Assembly: GCA_965213935.1 (NCBI GenBank)
Contig: CBDCAO010000012.1
Span: 2,170,001 to 2,234,000, forward strand
Source: Bin52 sp965213935
GTDB taxonomy: Bacteria > Pseudomonadota > Alphaproteobacteria > Thalassobaculales > Thalassobaculaceae
DNA: 64,000 bases
Direction of reading: 5' to 3'
The position numbers and the translations under genes are program-made. Every line of letters starts with the position of its first letter. Positions within the stretch are counted from its first letter, which is position 1. Under the pieces are notes generated by a model. That model was not told the DNA's origin. It searched no databases and saw nothing but the letters and a program-made list of their open reading frames with translations. Positions 1-9,244 of the stretch are shown one piece after another.

Positions 1-2
1 TT

Positions 3-638
3 GCCGCCGAGGCCGGACTTGACGTCGCCCCCGTGCGTCTTGAGCACGTCGCCGGCAAGGACGTGCTGCTGGTCGAGCGTTTCGACCGCACGAGGACGAA
101 GGACGGCTGGACGCGCAGGGCGATGGTCTCGGCGCTGACGCTGTTCAGTCTCCATGAAATGATGGCACGCTACGCCAGCTATGAAGATCTCGCGGAGATC
201 ATCCGGCACCGCTTCACGTCGCCGAGGGCGACACTGCACGAGCTGTACGGACGCCTCGTGTTCAACATCCTGTGCGGCAACACCGACGATCACGCCCGCA
301 ACCATGCGGGCTTCTGGGACGGCGAACACCTGACCCTGACCCCTGCCTATGACATCTGCCCGCAAAGCCGTGCCGGCAATGTGGCCAGCCAGGCGATGCT
401 GATCATCGGAGACAATCGGACGAGCACACTTGGGGCCTGCCTTGAGGCCGCACCCAATTTCCAGCTCAACGAGAGCGCATCGAAGGACATCATCGCCCGG
501 CAGACCAGCACCATCCGGGACGGTTGGGACGACATCTGCAAGGAGGCCGCGTTGACCGAAGTCGAGCGCAACCTGTTCGGGCAGCGCATGTTTCTGAATG
601 ACGATATCTTCGAAGGCACGGCAGAGGACCTGTGGTGA
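3..638 (+). CDS. HipA-like serine/threonine kinase, C-terminal part (cut by window start)
   Basis: The reading frame is open to the left edge, so the N-terminal HipA subdomain lies outside the window and only about 211 residues are visible. The diagnostic HipA C-terminal motif NTDDHARNHAGFW (the NxDDHxRNH catalytic-loop pattern) is followed by a YDICP segment resembling the HipA metal-binding/activation region. HipA proteins are kinase toxins of type II toxin-antitoxin pairs that phosphorylate tRNA synthetases, and a small HipB repressor usually precedes them. The partner cannot be seen here. The family assignment is secure; whether the upstream half is intact is unknown. Confidence 0.8.
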   Translation, partial: AAEAGLDVAPVRLEHVAGKDVLLVERFDRTRTKDGWTRRAMVSALTLFSLHEMMARYASYEDLAEIIRHRFTSPRATLHELYGRLVFNILCGNTDDHARNHAGFWDGEHLTLTPAYDICPQSRAGNVASQAMLIIGDNRTSTLGACLEAAPNFQLNESASKDIIARQTSTIRDGWDDICKEAALTEVERNLFGQRMFLNDDIFEGTAEDLW

Positions 639-896
639 TGGAGGCCCTGTCGTGGCGGTAGCGGCTGGTTCTGCCTGGGAGAACGAGCGTCAGCTTGCGT
701 GCCATTTCAAGGCGTCGCCGGGTCCTGTTCACGCATGATGCTCAGGTTCCGCGTTCCCGGTCGGTACGAGCTCGCGGCGCAAGGCGGTCCGCCCGGTCCC
801 GGCTCGACTGTACGGGGTGGAGCGTGGTAGCGGACGGGCGGCGGCCGGCCGGTGCGATACGGCGGGCGCAGAGCGATGTCTGAGCGGAGCATGGCA

Positions 897-2525
897 ATGC
901 GGGATCCTGCCTGGGACTACATCATCGTCGGGGCCGGATCGGCCGGGTGCGCACTGGCATGCCGGCTGACCGAGGATCCGCAGGTCAGGGTGCTGCTGCT
1001 CGAGGCCGGGGGCCGGGACCGCAACATGTGGATCCACATCCCGGCAGGCTACATCAAGACCCTGGACATGCCGGGGCTCAACTGGCGGTTCGAGACCGAA
1101 CCGGAGGAGGGAACCGGCAACCGGAGGATTCCGATCCCCCGGGGCAGGGTGCTTGGCGGGTCGAGCTCGATCAACGGCATGGTCTACGTCCGGGGTCAGC
1201 CGCTCGACTACGACACCTGGGCGCAGCGCGGCAACCGCGGGTGGTCGTACGAGGCGGTCCTGCCGTATTTTCGCAAGTCGGAACACTACGAGAATTCCGA
1301 CGATCCCTGGCGCGGCAAGGGCGGACCGCTTCATACCGCCGACGGCCCGGAGCGGGCCGAGGTGCTCGATGCGATCATGGATGCTGCCGAACAGTGCGGC
1401 TATCCGAAGAACCCGGACTACAACAGCGGCAACCAGGAAGGGTTCGGCTACTTCCAGGTGACCCAGAAGGACGGCCGGCGCTGGTCGACGGCAAAGGCGT
1501 TCCTGGAACCGGCGCTCAGCCGTCCGAACCTCGACCTCGAGATCAACGCTCACACCACGGCGGTGATCCTGGAAGGGACCCGTGCGGTCGGCATCAGATG
1601 GCGTCGCGGCGGCGCGGAACACGAGGCACGGGCCGGGCGCGAGGTCATCCTGTGTGCAGGCGCCGTGCAGTCGCCGCAACTGCTCGAGCTCTCGGGCATC
1701 GGCAACGCGTCCCGGCTGCGGGACCTCGGGATCGAGGTCGCGCACCACCTGCCGGGTGTCGGCGAAAATTATCAGGACCACTACATCGTGCGGCAGACCT
1801 GGAAGGTGACGAGGCCGGTCACGCTCAACGAGCAGACCCGGGGCCTGCACATGGTGGGGGAACTGCTGCGTTACGCGGTCCGCCGGCGCGGGATCCTGCG
1901 GTTTCCGGGCGGGATTCTCGCCGGCTATGTGCGGACCCGGCCGGAGCTCGCCGGACCAGACGTCCAGTATACCATCGTGCATGCGAGTTTCAGGGACGTG
2001 AAGAAACGGATCTTCGACCGCCATCCCGGGCTCACCATCGCACCGTGCCAGCTGCGCCCGGATTCGCGCGGTTCGATTCATGCGCACACCGCCGATCCCG
2101 TGGCCGCGCCGACGATCCTCGGGAACTTCCTTGCCGACCAGAACGACTGCCGGACCATTGTTGACGGGATGAAGATTGCGCGACGGATTGCCGCGGCCCC
2201 GGCGCTGGCTTCGTGGATTGCCAGCGAGACCGACCCCGGGGCCGGGGTGCAGTCGGATGACGAGTGGCTCGACTTCGCACGCCGGAACGGCAACACGGTC
2301 TATCACCCGGTGGGAACCTGCAGGATGGGGTCCGATCCGCTGGCGGTGGTCGATGACCGGTTGCGGGTGCACGGGATCGGTTGCCTGCGGGTTGTCGACG
2401 CGTCGATCATGCCAACCCTGGTTTCCGGCAACACCAATGCTCCGACGATCATGATTGCCGAAAAGGCCGCGGACATGATCGCGGAAGACGCCCGGTCTTG
2501 CCCGCCGGCTCCCGCCGCGCCATAA
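897..2525 (+). CDS. GMC-family FAD oxidoreductase (choline/alcohol dehydrogenase type)
   Basis: This is a flavoprotein alcohol oxidoreductase of the glucose-methanol-choline family, about 540 residues. The N-terminus has the FAD dinucleotide-binding motif VGAGSAG and an LLLEAGG strand. GMC signature 1 (GRVLGGSSSINGMVYVRG) and signature 2 (GAVQSPQLLELSGIG) follow, and the C-terminal active site has YHPVGTCRMG and SGNTNAPTIMIAEKAA with the conserved His/Asn pair. I chose ATG 897 because GGAG at 886-889 lies 7 nt upstream; ATG 876 and GTG 852 are in-frame alternatives. The stop lies just before the next gene's leader, so the two are probably co-transcribed. The substrate is not predictable; choline, polyethylene glycol or another alcohol are all possible. 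Confidence 0.9.
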   Translation: MRDPAWDYIIVGAGSAGCALACRLTEDPQVRVLLLEAGGRDRNMWIHIPAGYIKTLDMPGLNWRFETEPEEGTGNRRIPIPRGRVLGGSSSINGMVYVRGQPLDYDTWAQRGNRGWSYEAVLPYFRKSEHYENSDDPWRGKGGPLHTADGPERAEVLDAIMDAAEQCGYPKNPDYNSGNQEGFGYFQVTQKDGRRWSTAKAFLEPALSRPNLDLEINAHTTAVILEGTRAVGIRWRRGGAEHEARAGREVILCAGAVQSPQLLELSGIGNASRLRDLGIEVAHHLPGVGENYQDHYIVRQTWKVTRPVTLNEQTRGLHMVGELLRYAVRRRGILRFPGGILAGYVRTRPELAGPDVQYTIVHASFRDVKKRIFDRHPGLTIAPCQLRPDSRGSIHAHTADPVAAPTILGNFLADQNDCRTIVDGMKIARRIAAAPALASWIASETDPGAGVQSDDEWLDFARRNGNTVYHPVGTCRMGSDPLAVVDDRLRVHGIGCLRVVDASIMPTLVSGNTNAPTIMIAEKAADMIAEDARSCPPAPAAP

Positions 2526-2565
2526 GGTGGCGGACCCGACGGGCGAGAACTTCAGGAGGCTTCAG

Positions 2566-3459
2566 ATGCGGATCGGATTTATCGGGCTGGGGATCATGGG
2601 CGCGCCGATGGCAGGGCACCTGATTGCCGGCGGGCACACCCTGGCGACATCGCTCAATCGTTCACCCGCCGCTCCGGAGCTTCTGGACGCCGGTCTCGAG
2701 GTGCTGGAGAGTCCGCGCAAGGTGGCGGAAGGATCCGAGATCGTGATCCTGATGGTCCCCGACACGCCGGACGTCGAGACCGTGCTGTTCGGCGCTGACG
2801 GCGTGGCGGACGGACTTGCGCCGGGCAAGCTGGTCATCGACATGAGTTCGATCTCGCCGATTGCCACCCGGGAGTTCGCGGAGCGGATCCGTGCGGCCGG
2901 TTGCAGCTACCTGGACGCCCCGGTCTCCGGCGGTGAGGTGGGTGCCAAGGCGGCATCGCTCACCATCATGGTGGGCGGTTCGGAGCAGGATTTCGAGCGG
3001 GCGAGCCCGCTCTTCGAGCTGATGGGCGGCAACATCACCCTGGTGGGCGAGAACGGTGTTGGCCAGACCACCAAGGTGGCCAACCAGATCGTGGTGGCGC
3101 TCACGATCGAGGCGGTGGGCGAGGCGCTGCTGTTCGCCTCGCGTGCCGGTGCCGATCCGGCGCGGGTCCGCCAGGCGCTGATGGGCGGGCTGGCGCAGTC
3201 GCGGATCCTCGAGGTCCACGGCGAGAGGATGATCACGCGCAGCTTCGCGCCGGGGTTCAGGATCGAACTGCACCAGAAGGACCTCAACCTGGCGCTGCAG
3301 GGCGCGCGTTCGCTCGGGATCAGCCTGCCGAACACGGCGACCGCGCAGGAACTGTTCAATTCCTGCGCCGCTCACGGTGACCAGGTCCTCGACCACTCGG
3401 GCATGGTGACCGCGCTCGAACGCATGGCCGGGCACGTAGTGGCCGGAGACGGGGACTAA
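2566..3459 (+). CDS. NAD(P)-dependent beta-hydroxyacid dehydrogenase (3-hydroxyisobutyrate dehydrogenase / tartronate semialdehyde reductase type)
   Basis: This is a 297-residue dehydrogenase with an N-terminal Rossmann motif GFIGLGIMGAPMAGHL. It has the substrate-binding signature DAPVSGGEVGAKAASL, the catalytic lysine in KVANQIV, and the C-terminal HQKDLNLAL motif typical of the family. The reaction is reversible oxidation of a 3-hydroxy acid to its semialdehyde. The start is fixed by AGGAGG at 2554-2559, six bases before ATG 2566; the frame also extends upstream to 2527 without a ribosome site. It follows the GMC oxidoreductase closely, which suggests both act on hydroxylated carbon sources. 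GarR/GlxR and MmsB cannot be separated by eye. Confidence 0.88.
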   Translation: MRIGFIGLGIMGAPMAGHLIAGGHTLATSLNRSPAAPELLDAGLEVLESPRKVAEGSEIVILMVPDTPDVETVLFGADGVADGLAPGKLVIDMSSISPIATREFAERIRAAGCSYLDAPVSGGEVGAKAASLTIMVGGSEQDFERASPLFELMGGNITLVGENGVGQTTKVANQIVVALTIEAVGEALLFASRAGADPARVRQALMGGLAQSRILEVHGERMITRSFAPGFRIELHQKDLNLALQGARSLGISLPNTATAQELFNSCAAHGDQVLDHSGMVTALERMAGHVVAGDGD

Positions 3460-3683
3460 TCCGGCGGCAATCCGCCGGCTCGCCAGACCACGAGGGTGGC
3501 AAACCCGTAGACGGCGAGAAACACCCCGCCAATGGCGCCGAACAGGACAGCCGCGTCCGCCTGTCCCTGTCCCAGGGCGACCAGGCTCGCTCCGAAACAG
3601 AGCGCCATCCCCAGGACCGTGCGGAATGGCTGGCGGATGAACTTGCGCCGGGCAAGCTGCCGGCAGGTCTCGCGCGACAGCAT
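3456..3683 (-). CDS. small two-helix membrane protein, unknown function
   Basis: This is a predicted protein of 75 residues from ATG 3683; the frame is open further upstream to 3770. After a basic N-terminus (ARRKFIRQPFR) come two hydrophobic segments, TVLGMALCFGASLVAL and VLFGAIGGVFLAVYGFATLVV, consistent with an inner-membrane hairpin. It converges on the preceding dehydrogenase and overlaps its stop by four bases. No family is recognised. The hydrophobic pattern and the positive-inside N-terminus are the only support for a real gene. Confidence 0.45.
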   Translation of the reverse strand: MLSRETCRQLARRKFIRQPFRTVLGMALCFGASLVALGQGQADAAVLFGAIGGVFLAVYGFATLVVWRAGGLPPD

Positions 3684-3884
3684 CAGCCCGGCTCCGGGTA
3701 CCGTAGCGAGGGCAGCAGGCTGTGCGCGGCGCGGGTGACGGGTCCTGCTGAAGTCAGAAGCCGGGGGCACATCCCGTTCGGGGTCGGACCGACCGCCCGG
3801 TCAGGCAGCACGGTATGGAGCGTGAGCGGGTGTTCGGGTTGACATCGGGGAGAGGGTCTCACCGGCAGGCGCGCCGACGGTGCC

Positions 3885-4697
3885 TCAGCCGAGCCAGCGC
3901 TTGCGGCGGCGGTAGTGCTTCACGTCCTTGAAGCTTTTCTTGTCGCCCTGGGAAATACCGAGATAGAATTCCTTCACGTCCTCGTTTTCCGACAGTGTCG
4001 CCGCGTCACCCTCCATGACCACGCGGCCGTTTTCGAGAATGTAGCCACTGTCGGCGTAGCGTAGCGCCATGGCGGCGTTCTGCTCGGCCAGCAGGATCGA
4101 GACTCCCTGCTCCTTGTTGAGCAGGGAGACGATTCCGAAGATCTCCTCGACCAGCTGCGGCGCCAGCCCCATCGATGGTTCGTCGAGCAGCATCAGCCGC
4201 GGCCGGGCCATCAGGGCGCGGCCGATGGCGGTCATCTGTTGCTCTCCGCCGGAGATGTAGCCGGCGAGCGACCTCGAGCGTTCCTTCAGCCGCGGAAAGT
4301 AGCCGTACACCATCTCCAGGTCCGAGGCGATGCCGCTTCGGTCACCTCCGCGGGTGTAGGCTCCGGTCAGGAGGTTTTCCTCGACCGTCAGATGCTCGAA
4401 GCAGTGGCGGCCCTCCATGACCTGGATGACACCGCGCTTGACCAGGTCACTCGGCGTCAGGGCCTGGACCTGCTGGTCGCGATGGATGATCGACCCCTTG
4501 GTGACCTCGCCCCGCTCGGTTCCGAGCAGGTTCGAGATCGCTTTCAGCGTCGTGGTCTTCCCGGCGCCGTTGGCGCCGAGGAGGGCGACGACGCCCCCCT
4601 CGGGCACCTCGAGCGAGACGCCTTTCAACACCAGGATCACATGGTCGTAGATGACCTCGATGTTGTTGACCGTCAGCAGGCTCGCACTGTCGTTCAC
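3885..4697 (-). CDS. livF: branched-chain amino acid-type ABC transporter ATP-binding protein LivF
   Basis: This is one of the two ATPases of a HAAT (Liv) importer, 270 residues. Walker A is GANGAGKTT, the signature is SGGEQQM, Walker B is LMLLDEPS, and the switch region is AEQNAAMAL, all in LivF order. The C-terminus ends in an unusually basic tail (KHYRRRKRWLG) not common in LivF. It is the last gene of the minus-strand acyl-CoA ligase-livG-livH-livM-livK-livF group. It is separated from livK by 64 bases that contain a perfect hairpin. The transported substrate is not determined by sequence; amino acids, amides or aromatic acids are all possible. Confidence 0.92.
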   Translation of the reverse strand: MNDSASLLTVNNIEVIYDHVILVLKGVSLEVPEGGVVALLGANGAGKTTTLKAISNLLGTERGEVTKGSIIHRDQQVQALTPSDLVKRGVIQVMEGRHCFEHLTVEENLLTGAYTRGGDRSGIASDLEMVYGYFPRLKERSRSLAGYISGGEQQMTAIGRALMARPRLMLLDEPSMGLAPQLVEEIFGIVSLLNKEQGVSILLAEQNAAMALRYADSGYILENGRVVMEGDAATLSENEDVKEFYLGISQGDKKSFKDVKHYRRRKRWLG

Positions 4698-4717
4698 GTC
4701 TCACATCCCTGTGTTGC

Positions 4718-4739
4718 GATGCCGGGCGTGCCCGGCATC
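4718..4739 (-). terminator. perfect 10-bp-stem hairpin between livK and livF
   Basis: GATGCCGGGC at 4718-4727 pairs perfectly with GCCCGGCATC at 4730-4739, leaving a two-base loop. There is no U-run after it. It lies 22 bases past the livK stop and upstream of livF. It is therefore better read as an mRNA-stabilising or attenuating hairpin that keeps livK expression above livF than as a full terminator. Confidence 0.5.
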
Positions 4740-4761
4740 ATGAGCCTGCGCAACCCCGGGG

Positions 4762-6072
4762 TCAGCAGGCAGCGGGGGTCACGTTGTTCTCTTCCGCGAA
4801 CTTCATCGCGTCGGCTTCCATCATCGGGCGCACCAGGTCGGTCATGACCGGGATCCAGTCGCTGATGACGTTCCACTCCTTCTTCATGGCGTCCCACTGC
4901 TGGAACAGCACCGGATGTCCGCCCTCGTGGTCGTCACACGACACCTTCATGTCCGGGAATCCGGCCAGTCCGATGCGTTCCCAGTCGGCCTGGGACATGT
5001 CGGTGTTCTCCAGCGCCCAGCGCATCTGCTCGCCGTTCGGGACCTTGACACCGAAGTGATCCTGGGCCTTGCGGATCGCCTCGACCACCATGATGTGGTT
5101 GAACAGGCCGCGGATGTAGAGCACCTCTCCGGTCCTGTCTGCGTCGCCGGCGCCGAGGCCGGCGTCATAGACATGCTTCTGGATGTCTGCATGCAGCTTG
5201 GTGTCGCCGCCGGGGGTGTGGAACGTGGCCGAGAGATAGCCGTGCGCACCTTCCGCGGCCGGAAGCACGTCGTTCTCCGAACCTGACCACCAGTTGCCGA
5301 TGAACCGGTCCATCGGATACCCTTGGGCTGCCGCTTCCTTGACCGCGACCTGGTTCATCACGCCCCAGCCGGACATGAAGATCCAGTCGGGCTTCAGCCG
5401 GCGGATCTGCAGCCATGTTGCCTTCTGTTCCTGGCCCGGATGGTCAACCGCGAGCAGGGTCAATTCGAACCCGTACTTCTCGGCGAGTGCCTCGAGCGTC
5501 GGATTGGCTTCCTTGCCATAGGCCGAATTGTGATAGATGTGGGCGATCTTCTTGCCCTTCAGGGCATCCATCCCGCCTTCCTTGTCGCCGATGAAACTGA
5601 CAACAGCGGTCGCCTGCGACCAGTACGTCGCCGGGAAGTTGAAGACCCACGGGAACACCGATCCGACCGCGGCCGAGGTGCGGCCGTAGCCCATGGTCAG
5701 CAACGGAATGCCGTCGGCTGCCGTCTTGGGGATCAGCTGGTAGGTGATGCCCGTCGAGTTCGGAATGATGACGACAGGGTTCTTGGCCTTGAGCTTCTCG
5801 TAGCACTCGACACCGACCTTGGTGTTGTAGCCGGTCTCGCATTCCTCGTAGACCAGCTTCACGCCGTTGACGCCGCCGTCGCGCTCGTTGATCAGCGTGA
5901 CATAGTCCTTGAAGCCGTTGGCGAACGGAATGCCGTTCGGGGCATAGGCGCCGGTGCGGTAGACAAGGCCCGGCAAGAAGATCTCGTCTGCCGCGATGGC
6001 CACCTCCGCGGCCACCATGCCGGCGAGGCCGGCCGTGGTGACGGCGGCCACTGCAAGTTTCCTGAATTTCAT
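4762..6072 (-). CDS. livK: periplasmic substrate-binding protein of the Liv-type ABC transporter
   Basis: This is a 436-residue type I periplasmic binding protein (Peripla_BP_6). The N-terminus is a signal peptide: basic MKFRK, a hydrophobic AVAAVTTAGLAGMVAA run, and a likely cleavage near AIAAD. The mature part starts with EIFLPGLVYRTGAYAPNG and contains repeated Rossmann-like lobes, with GDKEG and KKIAHIYHNSAYGKEA in the hinge region. It captures the ligand in the periplasm and hands it to LivH/LivM. It lies between livM (236 bases upstream) and livF. The ligand is not predictable; the adjacent acyl-CoA ligase hints at a carboxylic acid rather than a plain amino acid. Confidence 0.9.
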   Translation of the reverse strand: MKFRKLAVAAVTTAGLAGMVAAEVAIAADEIFLPGLVYRTGAYAPNGIPFANGFKDYVTLINERDGGVNGVKLVYEECETGYNTKVGVECYEKLKAKNPVVIIPNSTGITYQLIPKTAADGIPLLTMGYGRTSAAVGSVFPWVFNFPATYWSQATAVVSFIGDKEGGMDALKGKKIAHIYHNSAYGKEANPTLEALAEKYGFELTLLAVDHPGQEQKATWLQIRRLKPDWIFMSGWGVMNQVAVKEAAAQGYPMDRFIGNWWSGSENDVLPAAEGAHGYLSATFHTPGGDTKLHADIQKHVYDAGLGAGDADRTGEVLYIRGLFNHIMVVEAIRKAQDHFGVKVPNGEQMRWALENTDMSQADWERIGLAGFPDMKVSCDDHEGGHPVLFQQWDAMKKEWNVISDWIPVMTDLVRPMMEADAMKFAEENNVTPAAC

Positions 6073-6308
6073 GGTTTCCCTCCTCCTTCCATCAGGATTC
6101 CGGCCCGGGACAGATCCCGGTGGACACCCGGACAGGAGCGGTCCGTTGGTCCGCGGGGATGCGACCGGTTACTAGTGTCTGGTGACATTGCGGTCCCCTG
6201 TGCCGGTTGGGCGTACCCGTTCCGGGTACCCTGGTTGGACGACGCCGGGGTCACGGGACTTCCCGCGAGGTCTTCCGGCATCGCCGCGACGCGCGTTGTT
6301 TCTCCACC

Positions 6309-7385
6309 CTAGTGCGGGAATGGCCACATGCGCAGCTTCTCCTTGATGATCTGCCACAGCCGCGCCATTCCGTGCGGCTCGACGATCAGGAAGAAGATGA
6401 TCAGCCCGCCAAACAACATAAACTCAAAATGCTTCGCGGTCACGGCCTGCAGGCCCAGCCCGCCGACCATGAAGTTGGTCAGCAGGATCGGTGTGAGCAC
6501 GATGAAGGCGGCGCCGAGGAACGAGCCCAGCATGCTTCCCAGCCCGCCGATGATGATCATGAACAGCACCTGGAACGACACGTTGATGTCGAAGGCCTCG
6601 GCGGTCTCGACACTGCCCAGCCACAGCGAGAGCGCCATGGCTCCGGCCACTCCGACGTAGAAGGAACTGACCGAGAATGCCAGCAGCTTGGTCTGGAACG
6701 GCCTGAACCCGATCAGTTCCGCGGCGATGTCCATGTCGCGGATCGCCATCCAGGACCTGCCGATCGGACCGCGCACGAGGTTCTTGGCCGCCAGCGCCAG
6801 GATGGCGACGAACACGAGACAGAACAGGTAGCGATGCATGGCGTCGGCCTCGGCGCCCGTGATGGTGATGCCGAACACGTCGCGCGGCGGCATGGTGATG
6901 GTGCCTGACGGGGTGTAGTTCTGGAACCATGCCACCTTGTTGAACAGCCAGCTCAGGAAGAACTGGGCCGCGAGCGTGGCGACGGCGAGATAGAAACCCT
7001 TGATTCGCAATGACGGGATACCGAACAGCAGGCCGACGAGCGCGGTGATCACGCCCGACAGCAGCAGGACGATGATGAAGTCGAGTTCCGGGAACCCGGT
7101 GGTGAGCTTGTAGCAGGCGACCGCTCCCACCGCCATGAACCCGCCGGTTCCGAGCGACAGCTGGCCGCAGTAGCCGGTCAGGATGTTGAGCCCGATCGCC
7201 GCCAGCGAGAAGATCATCACCGGGATCAGGATCGCCTGGAACAGGTACTCGTTGCCGAATGCCGGGAACACCACCAGGGCAACCAGCAGCATCAATGCGA
7301 CGCCCCACTGGTCCTGGCGGAGCGGAAAGATGGCCTGGTCGGCAGCGTAGCTTGCCTTGAACTGGCCCGCTTCACGATAGAACAT
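6309..7385 (-). CDS. livM: branched-chain amino acid-type ABC transporter permease LivM
   Basis: This is a 358-residue inner-membrane permease with about ten hydrophobic segments. The LivM landmarks are GLNILTGYCGQLSLGTGGFMAVGA near the N-terminus and the EAA-like loop GRSWMAIRDMDIAAELIG that contacts the ATPases. The stretch LIFFLIVEPHGMARLW precedes the C-terminus. It begins three bases after the livH stop and so is translationally coupled. It pairs with LivH as the transmembrane dimer. Confidence 0.92.
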   Translation of the reverse strand: MFYREAGQFKASYAADQAIFPLRQDQWGVALMLLVALVVFPAFGNEYLFQAILIPVMIFSLAAIGLNILTGYCGQLSLGTGGFMAVGAVACYKLTTGFPELDFIIVLLLSGVITALVGLLFGIPSLRIKGFYLAVATLAAQFFLSWLFNKVAWFQNYTPSGTITMPPRDVFGITITGAEADAMHRYLFCLVFVAILALAAKNLVRGPIGRSWMAIRDMDIAAELIGFRPFQTKLLAFSVSSFYVGVAGAMALSLWLGSVETAEAFDINVSFQVLFMIIIGGLGSMLGSFLGAAFIVLTPILLTNFMVGGLGLQAVTAKHFEFMLFGGLIIFFLIVEPHGMARLWQIIKEKLRMWPFPH

Positions 7386-7388
7386 GCG

Positions 7389-8360
7389 TCAGACCCTCTC
7401 GATAATCTTCTCGCCGAACAGGCCCTGTGGCCGGAACAGCAGGAACACCAGCGCGACCACGTAGGCAAACCAGTTCTCGATCGCGCCGTTGACCAGCGGC
7501 CCCCAGTACACCTCCGCCACCTTCTCGCCGACACCGATGATCAGGCCGCCGACGATGGCGCCGGGGACCGAGGTGAACCCGCCGAGAATCAGCACCGGCA
7601 GCGCCTTCAGCGCGATCAGGGACAGGCTGAACTGCACGCCCGACTTGGAACCCCACATGATCCCGGCGACCAGTGCTACCAGGCCGGCAACGGACCAGAC
7701 GATGATCCAGATGTTCTTGAGAGGGATGCCGACGGAAAGCGCTGCCTGGTGGTCATCGGCGACCGCGCGCAGGGCCCGGCCGGTCCGGGTCCACTGGAAG
7801 AACAGGGCAAGCACCACGACAAGGACGGTGGCGACCGCTGCCGCGACCAGGTCGAAGACCTGGATCTGGATGTCGCCGAGCATGAAGAAGCCGGTGGGAA
7901 TGCCGACATCCAGCGCCTTGACCTCGCTTCCCCAGATCGTGTCGCCGAGTCCCTCGAGAACGAAGGCAAGGCCGATGGTCGACATGAACATGATGATCTG
8001 GTCCTGGTTGACCAGCGGGCGCAACATGATCCGTTCGACCGCGATGGCCAGCAGCACCATTACCAGCAGGGTCAGCACGATGGCGACCCACGCCGGCAGT
8101 TCCGGCAACGCCTTGTCGAGGCTGAACGGCACGGTTCCGGTCATCAGCCCGACCAGGGTGAGGGCCGCAAACAGCGCGAAGACACCCTGTGCGAAGTTGA
8201 ACACCCCGGATGCCTTGAAGATCAGCACGAAACCGAGGGCGACCAGCGAGTACATCACGCCGGACATCAGTCCGCCGAACACCACCTCCAGGAAGAAGGC
8301 CGGGTACTCGGCCATGTCGAGGATCGGTCCGAACACGACCAGGTCGATGAAGTTCATCAT
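7389..8360 (-). CDS. livH: branched-chain amino acid-type ABC transporter permease LivH
   Basis: This is a 323-residue permease. Its N-terminal half has GLMSGVMYSLVALGFVLIFK and FNFAQGVFALF, the classic LivH segments. The cytoplasmic loop TRTGRALRAVADDHQAALSVGI is the EAA contact site for LivG/LivF. The start ATG 8360 lies 37 bases after the livG stop, and the stop is three bases from livM. Together with LivM it forms the translocation channel in the inner membrane. Confidence 0.92.
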   Translation of the reverse strand: MMNFIDLVVFGPILDMAEYPAFFLEVVFGGLMSGVMYSLVALGFVLIFKASGVFNFAQGVFALFAALTLVGLMTGTVPFSLDKALPELPAWVAIVLTLLVMVLLAIAVERIMLRPLVNQDQIIMFMSTIGLAFVLEGLGDTIWGSEVKALDVGIPTGFFMLGDIQIQVFDLVAAAVATVLVVVLALFFQWTRTGRALRAVADDHQAALSVGIPLKNIWIIVWSVAGLVALVAGIMWGSKSGVQFSLSLIALKALPVLILGGFTSVPGAIVGGLIIGVGEKVAEVYWGPLVNGAIENWFAYVVALVFLLFRPQGLFGEKIIERV

Positions 8361-8397
8361 GGTGTTGTCTCTTTCCCCGTGCGCCCTGCAGCCGTGC

Positions 8398-9204
8398 TCA
8401 GTGTGACACGCCGAGGTAGGCGTCGATCACATTCTGGTCGTTCTTGACCTCGTCCGGCGTTCCGTCGGCGATCTTCTCGCCGTGGTCCAGCACCACCACC
8501 CGGTCCGACAGGTCCATGACTACGCCCATGTCATGCTCGATCAGGGCGATGGTGGTTCCGAACTCGTCGTTGACGTCGAGGACGAACCGGCACATGTCCT
8601 GTTTTTCCTCGAGGTTCATGCCTGCCATCGGCTCGTCGAGCAGCAGCAGGTCGGGCTCGGCCGCGAGCGCCCGGCCAAGCTCGACGCGCTTCTGCAGGCC
8701 GTAGGGCAGCCGTCCGACCGGGACCTTGCGGATCGCCTCGATTTCCAGGAAATCGATGACCCGTTCCACATGCTCGCGGTTGGCGATTTCCTCGCGCTGG
8801 GTCGGTCCATAATAGATCATCGCCGGCAGCAGACTGGTCCGCCAGTTCTTCATCTTCAGGTTGCGGCCGGTCATGATGTTATCCAGCGTCGTCATGCCCT
8901 TGAACAGCGCAACGTTCTGGAAGGTCCGGGCAATTCCGCCGGCCGCCGCCTCGTGGGGACGCATCTGCCGGCGCACCACCCCGCGGAACAGGATCTGTCC
9001 CTGCTGCGGGTGGTAGAACCCGTTGATGACGTTGAGCATCGAGGTCTTGCCGGCTCCGTTCGGGCCGATGATGGCGCGGATCTCGCCCTTCAGGATGTCG
9101 AAGCTCACGTCGCGAATGGCGCGGACCGCGCCGAACGACAGGGTGATGTTCTCGACCGACAGGATGACCTCCGGTTCGTCCTCGGTCCGTTCAGCGGCAC
9201 TCAT
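8398..9204 (-). CDS. livG: branched-chain amino acid-type ABC transporter ATP-binding protein LivG
   Basis: This is a 268-residue ATPase. Walker A is GPNGAGKTSM, the degenerate LivG-type signature is LPYGLQKRVELGRAL, Walker B is LLLLDEPMAGMN, and the switch histidine is in IEHDMGVVM. ATG 9204 was chosen because a GGAGG sits 11 bases upstream and the preceding 31 residues of the longer frame have no homology to the family. It lies 40 bases after the acyl-CoA ligase stop, in the same operon. Confidence 0.92.
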   Translation of the reverse strand: MSAAERTEDEPEVILSVENITLSFGAVRAIRDVSFDILKGEIRAIIGPNGAGKTSMLNVINGFYHPQQGQILFRGVVRRQMRPHEAAAGGIARTFQNVALFKGMTTLDNIMTGRNLKMKNWRTSLLPAMIYYGPTQREEIANREHVERVIDFLEIEAIRKVPVGRLPYGLQKRVELGRALAAEPDLLLLDEPMAGMNLEEKQDMCRFVLDVNDEFGTTIALIEHDMGVVMDLSDRVVVLDHGEKIADGTPDEVKNDQNVIDAYLGVSH

Positions 9205-9244
9205 CGCGGCGTTTTCCTCCCTGGACCTGGCGGACGCCGACCGG

